Shown here: piece after piece, positions 52,869-62,558 of the stretch
How the letters are laid out: every line of letters begins with the position of its first letter
Numbering within the stretch: position 1 is the stretch's first letter
Assembly: GCA_036873135.1 (NCBI GenBank)
Contig: JAPTYO010000008.1
Location: forward strand, 33,072,761 to 33,136,760
Direction: 5' to 3'
DNA length: 64,000 nt
Source of the DNA: Clarkia xantiana subsp. parviflora
Taxonomy: Eukaryota; Streptophyta; Magnoliopsida; Myrtales; Onagraceae
The notes under the pieces: model-generated
Told to the model about the DNA's origin: nothing
The model's input: only the letters and a program-made list of their open reading frames with translations
Databases searched by the model: none
Translations under genes and position numbers: made by a program

Positions 52869-55730
52869 ACCATGTTTGAAAACCTAGTTACCACATTCAT
52901 CTATAAATACTAGTTTCCCTCATTCATTACACATATACGTATTTCTCTCTACATATATTTTTGTTTCTCCACAACTATCTTAGTTTAGTATATTTGATTC
53001 ATCCTTTTTACAAGTCTTAATGCACAGTGACACGGTGCCTCATACAAGCCCAGTTCAGCTGGATCAACGCAAAGGTAGGTAATAAAATAAACACATATTA
53101 ATTTAATTAAGAATATAATTGACTCATTAAGGGGTTAGCTATGCACCCATTAAAGAGACAATAATCCAACCATTACTAGATGACAGGATAGTGATATATA
53201 ACTCTTTTTTATTGTTAGTATATATAATGCGAGACCAATAATACTTAACCAACTCCATATCATTTGTAGAATTTTAAAAAAAAAATGCAATATTTAGGAA
53301 GTTAAGCCAATGCCCTATTTATCAGCTCATAGAAATAAAATCAGGAAAATGAGAAACTATAAATGAATTTTTTTTAAGTGTTATAAATAGAATTGTAAGT
53401 AACTCGAACTACTCGTAAGCTATATTCCTAATAGACTAAATTAATATTCAAACTCGACTCATTGAATTTGGAGTGTAATCGAGCTACAAGTTTGAGCTGT
53501 TGGCGGAAGAATCTGCACATCTAGTCTAGGTGAAAAAGAATCTTTACGATGCACAAAAGCCGCAGAAAAGAATATACTATTCAGTTATGGCCAAAAAAGA
53601 ATATTCTAGTCTGATAGTTTCTCATTCTCCAACCCCAAGATGCTCCCCAATCCAATCGGCAGGCAGCAAAGCAACAGCTGGTCCCACAACACAACATCTA
53701 CGTCGTACATAATTTGTTTATACGATATAACAGCTCCTGATTATAGTAATTAATAATAGCAGTTATTGAATGATGTCGTAGGAAGTGACGTTTACAATCA
53801 AAATAAAGAATGGGAAAGTGGTACAACAAGTATACTTTGGATTAAGGGGAGAAGCTTTGGCCAAATAATCCAAAAGAAAAGCGACGACACCCTCTCTCTT
53901 ATATATATTATTACTCTTGCATACATTGGCCATTATCTTAAACCAACTAGACTTGTTAGGACGATTCTTTATTTAGTTATGACCAGATACACGCCAGAGC
54001 TGTCTACGTATTGTTATCCTGAAATAATTATACTGACTTTGAGAATAACACATATATATGATTTATAATTGAAAGGATTTAAAAAATGATAACAGATTAA
54101 AATATATTTCTAAATTTAATTATATAAAAAATGTTATAAAATTCATAAAAGTTAAATTAAAATATTCGATTGAACGTAAAAAACACTCATTACTTTAAAA
54201 ATTTATTTATTTTTAAAAATAAGGTATAGACAGATATTTAAACTCGCGACCTTGAGTTGGCAAAAAAAAAACTTGTGATCTTCACATTATTATTATTATT
54301 ATTGGCAAGATTTGTTTTTTGCCAACATTATTAGTACGATTTAACAGAAAATTATTGGGGTTTACCGTTTACATGCTCACATAGTTAAAAATGTGTACAA
54401 AGATAAAAATTGACTATTTCATAGTACATATTCAGTAAATACAATCTTCAGATATAAAGATTGTATTAGAATATTATCATAACAATGTTTAGATGGAATA
54501 TATATTAGGATATATTAATAAAATGACTAATGGCAATAGATTTTTTTTTAAAAAAAAATTCACAAAACTTATTATATCAAGAACACGTGTTAATATCACA
54601 ACCGTAAGACACAATCTGGAATAGAAAGAGTGGTGAGGTGATTTGGATACCAACAAATGTACAATCCAACATTATTACCTAATAAATGTACCTATTAGAA
54701 TATTTTAATATATTGATTAAATGATAGTTTTTAATTTAACATATAAACTACCAATACAAAGATTAAAATGAGTATAAGATGGCTAATGCATGTCTTGAAT
54801 TTGCAACATTGGTGCTATTAGCTTAATTTACATCTTTTCTTTTTTGCCATAGCACAATTTACTGATAAAAAAAAATATCATATGCTACTAGGCTTAATTA
54901 GTTCTTTTGATGATAGAAATATCATGAAGTTAACACTGTGTATATATAAATTGTCCCATACAAAGTATTAGCAGCTGCTTACTCAGAGTATTTATATTCA
55001 ACTGCCAGATTTTGGTATTTATAACGCTTAATTAGAACAGTAAATTAAGTGACGCCATCACATTTTAAAGCATGAGGCTCATCGTCCCCCCACTAATAAT
55101 CCCTTGCTGACCTGGTACAGCATCATCAATGGATTCAATTGCTATACAATTAAAACTAATCATCAATACAAAAAAGAAACCATAGATCACACTTTTCGTA
55201 AAATCGTGCTCACCCCTAACTTACTAATTTACTATATATCCATCCATATTATTAGTGTCTGTATGTATTTTCATTTCAATCTTTTAGTGTATCACTAGCT
55301 CATATATATATATATATATATAAAGAAATATGATTCTTATTGATTAAATTAGATAATACCATGTTGAAAAAAATGATAATTTTAACGTTTAAAAATCAAC
55401 TCTAGTATAAGTGTCATGTGGTACAACCGACAATAAACTAAAACGTAACAGATTAACTACTACATTGGAAAATTATATAATTTTAATGTCGAAAAATATG
55501 TTAGTTTACTTTTATTGACTATAATATTAATTATCTAATTTTGAAAATGGTAATAAAAGAGCAAATTAACTTTTTTTTTTAATTTAATTTGTTTTTTCAG
55601 ATGTGAAAATATTTCGAATAACATATATCATATTAAATAACTTCTAACGTATGTGTATATTATTATAATAAATTAATGAATGAATAAAAAAAATACATAT
55701 ATTCTTAATTTTATATTCATAAAGTAAATG
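52869..55730. other. AT-rich low-copy DNA upstream of NF-YB; no gene seen
   Basis: About 2.9 kb without recognisable transposon or coding domain. The open frames at 53530-53712, 53766-54068 and 55104-55298 are short and match nothing I know. It holds (TTA)n near 54287-54302 and (TA)n near 55300-55322. It may contain distal control sequences of the NF-YB gene, but I cannot point to one. Confidence 0.6.
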
Positions 55731-55734
55731 ACAT

Positions 55735-55750
55735 TATAATATATATATAT
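55735..55750 (+). promoter_or_regulatory. Probable TATA box of the NF-YB gene
   Basis: TATAATATATATATAT, about 100 bp before the ATG at 55848. A start near 55780 would leave a leader of about 70 nt. A TTGACC word (W-box core) lies just after it, near 55773. This is context only; no experiment is implied. Confidence 0.5.
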
Positions 55751-55847
55751 GTTGGAGGGCGAGAGCGTGGTTTGACCTAATTAACAAGAGAAAACCAGAG
55801 GTTCTTGTACGATACTCTCATCTTTGTTTGTTTGATTGGTTGTGGAG

Positions 55848-56273
55848 ATGTCGTATGATAATGTTGGATCTTCAAAAGCATTATCATCAGGGGAGGAGAA
55901 GCTACTTCCAATCGCGAATGTGGGGAGGATAATGAAGCAGATTCTGCCTCCAAATGCAAAGATCTCGAAAGAGGCCAAGGAAACGATGCAGGAGTGTGTG
56001 AGTGAGTTCATAAGCTTCGTGACGGGTGAGGCCTCAGACCGGTGCAAGAAGGAGAAGAGGAAGACGGTGAACGGAGACGATATCTGTTGGGCCATGGCGT
56101 CCCTCGGATTCGATGACTATCTTCACTCCCTCAACACTTACTTGCTCAAATATAGGCACTTTGAAGGTGAGAGGACTAATACTACTCATCACAACACCAA
56201 TCAATTACACTATCAAGAAGAAAAAGAAAAAGATTCTTCTTCACATCATGGACCCTCAAATTTTCATCAATAA
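55848..56273 (+). CDS. NF-YB5-like: Nuclear factor Y subunit B (NF-YB5-like)
   Basis: 141 residues, intronless. I chose the ATG at 55848 (MSYDNVGSS); an upstream in-frame extension begins with a non-ATG codon. Residues about 20-107 form the histone-fold domain: '[20 protein letters not shown]', '[18 protein letters not shown]', '[14 protein letters not shown]', '[10 protein letters not shown]'. It pairs with NF-YC, and the dimer with NF-YA binds CCAAT promoters in the nucleus. 'SKEAK' has Lys-Glu where LEC1-type proteins have Asp-Asp, so it is not of the LEC1 group. 'DDICWAM' and the Phe-Asp-Asp-Tyr run point to the NF-YB5 clade. The acidic N-terminus of many NF-YBs is nearly absent (19 residues). 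The C-terminus is His/Asn/Glu-rich. This is the only clear host gene in the window. Confidence 0.95.
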   Translation: MSYDNVGSSKALSSGEEKLLPIANVGRIMKQILPPNAKISKEAKETMQECVSEFISFVTGEASDRCKKEKRKTVNGDDICWAMASLGFDDYLHSLNTYLLKYRHFEGERTNTTHHNTNQLHYQEEKEKDSSSHHGPSNFHQ

Positions 56274-57179
56274 TGAATGCTTCTTCTTCTTCTTATAATC
56301 TACTTTTTTTAAGAAGATATATAGGAGCCTCCAAGAGTTACTTGTCTTGATAATTAAGGTAATTATTGAGTGTGTTAAGTTTTTTCAGATTCTTCAACTG
56401 AATTCATATTTCATGGGGGTTTAGTTAATTAGTTCAAAGGTTTGAAGTGAATTCACAACACTTTTGACATTTTAGATGATTGAGAAGTTGAAAGTAACTG
56501 AGACGTGTGTGTTTCATTTCGACCATCAACTTGTTCACTTTCATCATCAGATCTGTATTTGAAGAGTTTCTTAATTGAAGCAATTTTTTTTTTTTGCCGA
56601 AAAGTTGAGTCGGGATTGCTTATATAGCAGTGATTTCTGGGATCTGTTTGGTGATTTAATTTCATGGGGAACTTTAATGGTTAGAGGAAAAATGTAGAGC
56701 ATTCCAAGAGCTAGCTAGGGTGGGGGAAGGGACCAGGACCACTATTTCTCTCTGGTAGCTAGCTAGGCATAAATAAAATGTATCCTTTGAAAAGACTCGT
56801 TACTTTGAAGGTTAGGGTTTCGAGTTAATTAGGGAGGTTTCTTCAACAACAATATATATGTGTATATACTCACATGCATTCAACACTATTACGCTATGGG
56901 TAAAAATAGTTATAGTCACTCTGTAGTATCAAATTATTGTCTCTCTCATGGCTAGTGGGCTAGATATACTATAGATGGTTTTAACTGTACTTGTTCAGAG
57001 TCTATATGTGATTCAGATTCAGATTCTGTGTCGTATTAATTGTGTAACAACTGTAAAAGCATATATATAGATATGATGTACTGCATTGGGAACTTCCAGT
57101 TCCGCACATGAGAAGGTGAAAAAGATGAGAAGCAAGAAAAGAAGACCTCAAACACTAAAACTAAAGATCACGATAATGA
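56274..57179. other. 3' flank of NF-YB; no further gene seen
   Basis: T-rich DNA with AATAAT-like poly(A) signals close to the stop and AATAAA near 56770. The minus-strand frame 56453-56665 has no recognisable domain. Confidence 0.55.
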
Positions 57180-58045
57180 AAAAATATTGGGTTAAGAACA
57201 CAATAGGGGCCTGAATGTTTGCCCATGTTGCTAAAAGGTGTCTGAATTGAAAAAACGTATTATTAAAGGCCTGAATTTTGAGTTTTGTGTATAAGTGAGG
57301 TCTCCGTCTATTTTTTCTCTTAAAAGTGACGGAAAGTGGTCACATGCCAAGCATGTGACCGGAAATAATTTAAAAACCCGAAAATGCCCTTTGACCAGAG
57401 TGTGTCCCTCACATGTTTGACCTAAAAAGACCAAAATACCCTTTAAGCCACCACAGCTCCGGAGACCACCACCACTCGGCTCCGGCGACCCAAAAAAACT
57501 CCGATCGGAGCCAAAAAAACTCCGATCGGAGCCAAAAAAGCTCTGATCGGAGCCAAAAAGCTCCGATTCGGAGCCTCAAAGCTTCGATCGGAGCTCTAAA
57601 GCTCCGATTCGGAGCCTCAAAGCTTCGATCGGAGCTCTGTGGCTCCGATTCGGGGCCACGGAGCTCCGATCAGAGCTTTTTTGGGTCGCCGGAAGTCGCC
57701 GGAGCTGGGGTGGTGGTCGCCGGAGATGGGGTGGTGGTCGCCGGAGCTGGGTGGTGGTCGGTGGCGGTGGCCGTGGTGGCCTTAGGGCATAATTAGTGTG
57801 CATGGGTATTTTAGGCATTTCACATTTCATTAATTAAACGGATAAATTGTATAATAATTGCAAAAGGGTAATTCTGTCATTTCACATATTTCCGTTACAT
57901 TTAACAGCAAATTTGGACGGAAACTCGATTATCAACAAAACTCAAAATTCAGACCCTTAATAATACGTTTTTTCAATTCAGACCCCTTTTGGCAACATGG
58001 GCAAACATTCAGGCCCCTATTGTGTTCTTAACCCAATATTTTTTA
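57180..58045. mobile_element. Foldback element with ~110-bp terminal inverted repeats
   Basis: The left end (57180-57288) 'AAATATTGGGTTAAGAACAC...' is the reverse complement of the right end (57935-58045) with few differences; weaker symmetry extends to about 57330. Long TIRs suggest a Mutator-like or foldback non-autonomous DNA transposon. No convincing target-site duplication was found, so the superfamily is unresolved. The inside contains a GC-rich stretch with palindromic repeats and an open frame, 57413-57796, that I do not regard as a proven gene. Confidence 0.75.
57495..57675. repeat. ~20-21-bp repeat built on GCTCCGATCGGAGC
   Basis: About nine units alternate between CTCCGATCGGAGCC plus an A run and CTCCGATTCGGAGCC. 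The core is a perfect palindrome in most units. The 21-bp units keep one plus-strand frame open as a 7-residue repeat (NSDRSQK). It lies in the centre of the foldback element. Confidence 0.85.
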
Positions 58046-58094
58046 TAGTCAACATCTTACTCTTTACATACCACCCCGGTGCGAGTGTATGTTA

Positions 58095-58721
58095 GAGCAT
58101 CCACAATGGTATTATATATTTTGCTTTTCTTAAAGGTGTCATATATGCTTTTTATATGTGGTTTAAGGAATACATAAATTTATATAATGCTTAAATAATA
58201 GTAGGTCTACAATAGGTTTACTTAACCGTCTTACATAAACATGTTTTATTATTAAATTTTAACAACTAATTTAAAAAGTAGTAATAATTAAAGTTTCAAT
58301 TGTGTCGTTACAACCGGCTAAAAAAAAATTTGTGTCGTTACAATTAAGTTTTTGTCTAATTTTGCAACGAGATTTGTGTTATTTGTTTTATATATATATT
58401 CATTTTATATATATAACTATGATATAACTAAGATATCTGCTATATATTTATTATATATATGTTCGTTATATATCTTCATTATGTATATATATATATATAC
58501 ATATGGAATGGAACGACTGTGTTTGGAAAAAAAAATTAGGACAATTAATTTTACGTAAACATAAAACATTCCTTATATTTAAGGAATGCTTTATGTAAAA
58601 ACATAAATTTACGTGTGGGTCCCATTTTTAAGGACTGCTATGTAAAACCATTCACTTTACATAAATAAACATGTAGGACCCACATTTACTTAATACATAA
58701 GTGATACCACTGTGGATGCTC
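58095..58721. mobile_element. MITE, PIF/Harbinger-like
   Basis: 627 bp with terminal inverted repeats GAGCATCCACAATGG and, at the right end, the reverse complement of GAGCATCCACAGTGG. TTA lies on both sides (58092-58094 and 58722-58724), the 3-bp duplication typical of PIF/Harbinger. The inside is AT-rich and non-coding, with a further hairpin near 58560-58700. Confidence 0.75.
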
Positions 58722-58901
58722 TTAGTTTAGTTGTGGAGCAAGCATGCTAAGAGTGATGCTCTCCTGATGGGGGCCTTAGGACCAAAACCTGCGGGAAAAA
58801 AAAAAACAAGTCTCAACATATATATATAATAATAATAATTGTAGAAATTTTATTTTCCAAAAGTCATTTCGTATGCTTTGTTTTAAAAAAAAAAAATCTT
58901 A

Positions 58902-58950
58902 CATGAGGTCAGATTTTAGGACTGGCAATTTGGCGACTTTGCTGGGGATT
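58902..58950 (+). mobile_element. Scrap of a Tat/Ogre-like LTR end and PBS
   Basis: 'GAGGTCAGATTTTAGGACTGGCA' ends at 58927 and TGGCGACTTTGCTGGGGATT follows at 58931. It matches, in the opposite orientation, the LTR end and PBS at 1841-1885. Only about 50 to 80 bp survive before copia copy C begins. Confidence 0.75.
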
Positions 58951-58989
58951 GCTGATCGGAGCGACGCTAGCGATGGAAGAGCACGGAAC

Positions 58990-60190
58990 TAAACCTCTCC
59001 AAGTAAAACTGGAGAAAGAGATCTATATGGAGCAGCCGGAGAGTTTCATTACTCCTGTCAAAGAACACAAAGTTTGCAAACTCCAAAGATCTATATACGG
59101 CCTTAAGCAATCGTCTCGGTAATGGTATTGCAGATTCCACGAGGAAATCGTCGGATACAGATTCGTGAATCTTCACGAGGATCCCTGCGTGTACACCAAG
59201 ACCTCCGGGTCTAAGTATATCATCATAACACTATACGTGGATGACATACTCATTGCTGCAAACGGCATGAGTATCTCAAAGTCCTGGTTAGCATCAGCAT
59301 TCGAGATGAAAGACATGGGAGAGGCTACGTAAATCTTAGGCATCAAAATTGCCCGAGATCGTGCCACCCGGAGATTATGTCTATCTCAGGAATCATATAT
59401 CAACAAACTGTTGAAAAGATTCAGAATGTTGGATGCTAAACCCGTGGATACGCCGGTTGTGTTCGGGTGCACGCTATCGAAGCGAGATGGCCCGAAAAAC
59501 CAACAGGAGCATGAACAGATGAAGAATGCAGTGTATCTGAGCATGGTAGGGAGTCTAATGTACGCCATGCTCTGTACTCGGCCAGACATCTTTTACGCTG
59601 TGGGCCTAGTAACAAGATTCTAATCAAATCCTAGTTATCATCATCTAAAGGCCGTAAAACGAATGATCAAATATCTGAAAGGTACTTCCGACTACGTTCT
59701 GTGCTATGAGGGAGATCGGCTCGAATTGACCGGTTATAGTGATGCCGACCACGGTAGCAATCTGGATGATCGTAAGTCCACCACAGGAGGAGTTTTCCTC
59801 CTTGCTAATGCTGTCATATCATGGGTAAGCAAGAAGCAATCTTGTGTCGCGCTTTCCACTATGGAATCGGAGTTCGTTGCTCTCTCCAAAAACACACAAG
59901 AAGCGGTCTGGCTGAAAAGGATTCTTACTGCATTAATTGGCACCGACAAGAAGAGTAAACCTGTGAAGGTGTACTCCGACTGTTGCGACAGTTAAGAATC
60001 CAAAGTACTATAGTAGGACAAAGCACATTGATGTGAAATACAATTATGCTAAATCTGTTCTCGAAGACAACATAATCGCTTCAGAATACTTGCCTACAGA
60101 CAATATGGTCGCAGACCCTTCAACTAAGCCGTTACGTAGGGAGGTTTTTGAAAAGCACATAAAACTGCTTGGATTACGTAGGGCTTAAAC
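58990..60190 (+). pseudogene. Copia reverse transcriptase-RNase H remnant (copy C)
   Basis: It contains 'IYGLKQSSR', then a catalytic 'LYVDDILIAANG' block near 59230-59270, 'MVGSLMYAMLCTRPD', and RNase H with 'YSDADHGSNLDDRKS', 'STMESEFVALSKN', 'VYSD' and 'VADPSTKPLRR'. Stops at 59330 and 59622 and a deletion near 59985 within the 'YSDSQA' region break the frame. It has the best-preserved YVDD of the four family copies. Confidence 0.85.
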
Positions 60191-61320
60191 TGTGTGGCTT
60201 GTAAAAGTGATAAGATTTTGACATTTGAAATTATGTTTCAAATTTAATAAAAGAATTGCAATTTGAGTTTATGATTTATCGACGTCATAATGATTAACAA
60301 CATCGGATTTTACGGTCCATAAACTAAGTCGTAGAAAGAAGTAAAATTCTTCCACCAAAATTATGTCGAATGTGAACATTGCCTCGTCACACAGGCACGG
60401 TCATTTTGTAAGGAGAGAGGGACCTCTACCATAACAGGATTGGCTAAGAATCAGGGGGGTAAACCTGATTAAGAAAAACGATAACATTGTCACGCTTAAC
60501 AGCATGACTTAATCTTCGTTTTGTAAATCGCCGAGTTGGAATTTGTCCATCACTATATCACATTCAAGGCAAGATGAGAGATTCTGCGTTAGCATTATTG
60601 ACATATCCCATCCCTGGCTTTACCAGGTGTGCTATCGACGCGTGCTTCATACTGCGCGTGCCACGTTCGACCACGGGGTCATGCTCGGTTGTGCTAGCTA
60701 GAATCCTTGTGATTCAAAGGGCACATACTTCTTCACCTTGAGCGTGTGATTGATCCCGGATGTCTTATGAAGAGGCATCCAAAGTATCCTCATGTACTCG
60801 GATCTTATACCTAAAGTCTGGCTCAATGCTCGCTTCCCGGCGTACGAGCGTAGTGCCAAAGAAAATAGCCAAGTGACCACATCTTGGAAACCGGTTGAGT
60901 CAGACTAAGGGTATAAGCGATGGGGAGGGTCAAGTTCACCTGTAATTCACCGACTCTCATGTTCACTAGGTGGCCGCCAACCGGTTATTAGTTGAAGGTT
61001 GTGAACACTTATACGGATGCCCTGGAGAAGTATTCCTTTGTGGAAAACTGGGCAATTGGAGAATTAACAGTTGACCAAGGATACAGTGCGGTACAAGTTC
61101 TATTTCAAACAAGTTTGGTTCATGAAAGGGAATCAACGTTTTGTGGGCGCTACAATACTTCTAACAGATGAGTAGCACGATGCCCGTCGTATCCGCCGGT
61201 CGCACGGCAAGCCTTGTATGAACTATTCGGAGACGGAGACGAAGAACTGAAGATTAAGATGTTGATACTATTGCATAACTATATATTAACAAGCACCCTC
61301 CCATTCCGGCGAGTGGGAGC
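60191..61320 (+). other. 3' untranslated region of copia copy C
   Basis: Matches copies A, B and D. It ends in 'CCATTCCGGCGAGTGGGAGC', whose last purines (GAGTGGGAG) touch the LTR and are the likely PPT. No gene. Confidence 0.7.
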
Positions 61321-61883
61321 TGTTAGCATATGGTGACGTGGCGCCGTAATAGGAGCCCGTTAATTAAGGAAATTACCTAAGTTAATTTGGTAATTGTCAT
61401 ATTGGGCTAATTGGGCCAAACCCAATTAGTAATTGACAAGGGAGGCCCAAAATGGACCTCCCCCTTATTATGCATGGTACGGCCGAAACCCTAGTACCAC
61501 ATTGGTTGGAGTTGCCTTTTGGCAACTCAACCCAATACTATATATAGGGGTGACTCCTAAGGGTTTAACACACAATAGTAATAAGGATCTCCATTGAGAA
61601 CAGTTGTTTCCCTTAGTCTAATATTTTCGGCACCATCATCATCAAGTCCGAGGTTCCATCTCCGTTGAAGAATCGATCAGAGGTCTTGTTGTGGAGCTAC
61701 ATCGCGTGGGACCTCTTCTAACGAAGAACTTGCACGTGGTTCCGACCGGAGGATCTGAACTCCCTCCACATCGTTCTTGGGCAGGAAAGCTAAAAGGTAT
61801 GTGTACTAATTCCGCTGTGTAGATTAGATTTCTTGCTAGTACACGTTTAGCATTCCGTAGTATTACATCCCCGTAATCCAACA
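61321..61883 (+). repeat. 3' LTR of copia copy C
   Basis: 563 bp, TGTTAGCATATGG...GTAATCCAACA, homologous to the copy A and B LTRs. TATA region 'ACTATATATAGGGG' near 61540. Confidence 0.88.
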
Positions 61884-61928
61884 AATCCCTCCTTGGAGTG
61901 TTTTAGAGAGAAAAAACCTCCTCCCCAT

Positions 61929-62504
61929 TGATGGGTTTCGATATAGCCGTTAGGCCCATTAACAACGAGTAAACGGTGAGTAGGCCCACTGGGCTCCAAA
62001 AGAGGCCTAGAGGACTAATATGAGGGGTCCGACAAGGTCGGTCCCGATATATGAGCTGGACGCTCCTGATGGAATGCCTTTGAGTAGGCCCCGATGTTGA
62101 ATCCCTGAGGATGTTGGCCCTGTCCCGATGACGAGGGGCCCCGAGCGGTGACCAAAGGAGATAACTCTGGAGTCCCCGATATCCGTCGGGACTTGCCACC
62201 AGAGAATGAGGCCGAAATCAGCGTAGTGGGGAAGTGGCCTGAAAAGACGGAACGTGGGCTAACTGCCCCTGGCAGTTATCTCAATAGGTAACTGGGGTAA
62301 CTCCTCCCCTATGTAAAGGAAGGAATTACCTCAGAACTGACACTCATACTCTCATACATACTTCCCTACATCGAGATACTCATTTAAGCATCGGAGATGG
62401 ATTCTGGGTCACCGCCCAGTCTATCCCTTTTTGCAGGATTACTTGGAGCAAAGGAGTTCAGAATTCCGTCAAGAACGTGCCGGAGTTCCAACCGTGATCT
62501 AACA
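61929..62504 (+). repeat. 5' LTR of gypsy element 3
   Basis: TGATGGGTTTCG...GATCTAACA. The end is fixed by the PBS and by comparison with gypsy element 1. A TATA-like TATGTAAA lies in a diverged inverted repeat at 62296-62330. Confidence 0.85.
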
Positions 62505-62521
62505 TTGGCGCCGTCTGTGGG
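62505..62521 (+). other. Primer-binding site of gypsy element 3
   Basis: TTGGCGCCGTCTGTGGG directly after the LTR, identical to that of gypsy element 1. Confidence 0.9.
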
Positions 62522-62558
62522 AACGTAACAAAAAGCAAAGATAGCTTCTACCCGATCG

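Larger units (their letters stand above)
58985..61883 (+). mobile_element. Ty1-copia family copy C (5'-truncated)
   Basis: It begins inside RT, at a 'KEIYMEQPE'-type block, and continues through RNase H and the 3' untranslated region to a 3' LTR at 61321-61883. Same family as A, B and D. The left junction is at the Tat LTR scrap. Confidence 0.88.

Noticed and set aside
52267..52872. Solo LTR with its own target-site duplication
   Set aside because: No matching 5-mer was found on the two sides, and the left side matches the internal PPT region of a related element, so it is a 3' LTR.
55836..55847. Four extra residues at the NF-YB N-terminus
   Set aside because: They depend on a non-ATG start; plant nuclear genes start at ATG, here 55848.
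57413..57796. 127-codon frame inside the foldback element as a gene
   Set aside because: Half of it is a translation of 21-bp repeats and the rest is Gly/Val-rich; no recognised domain or promoter.
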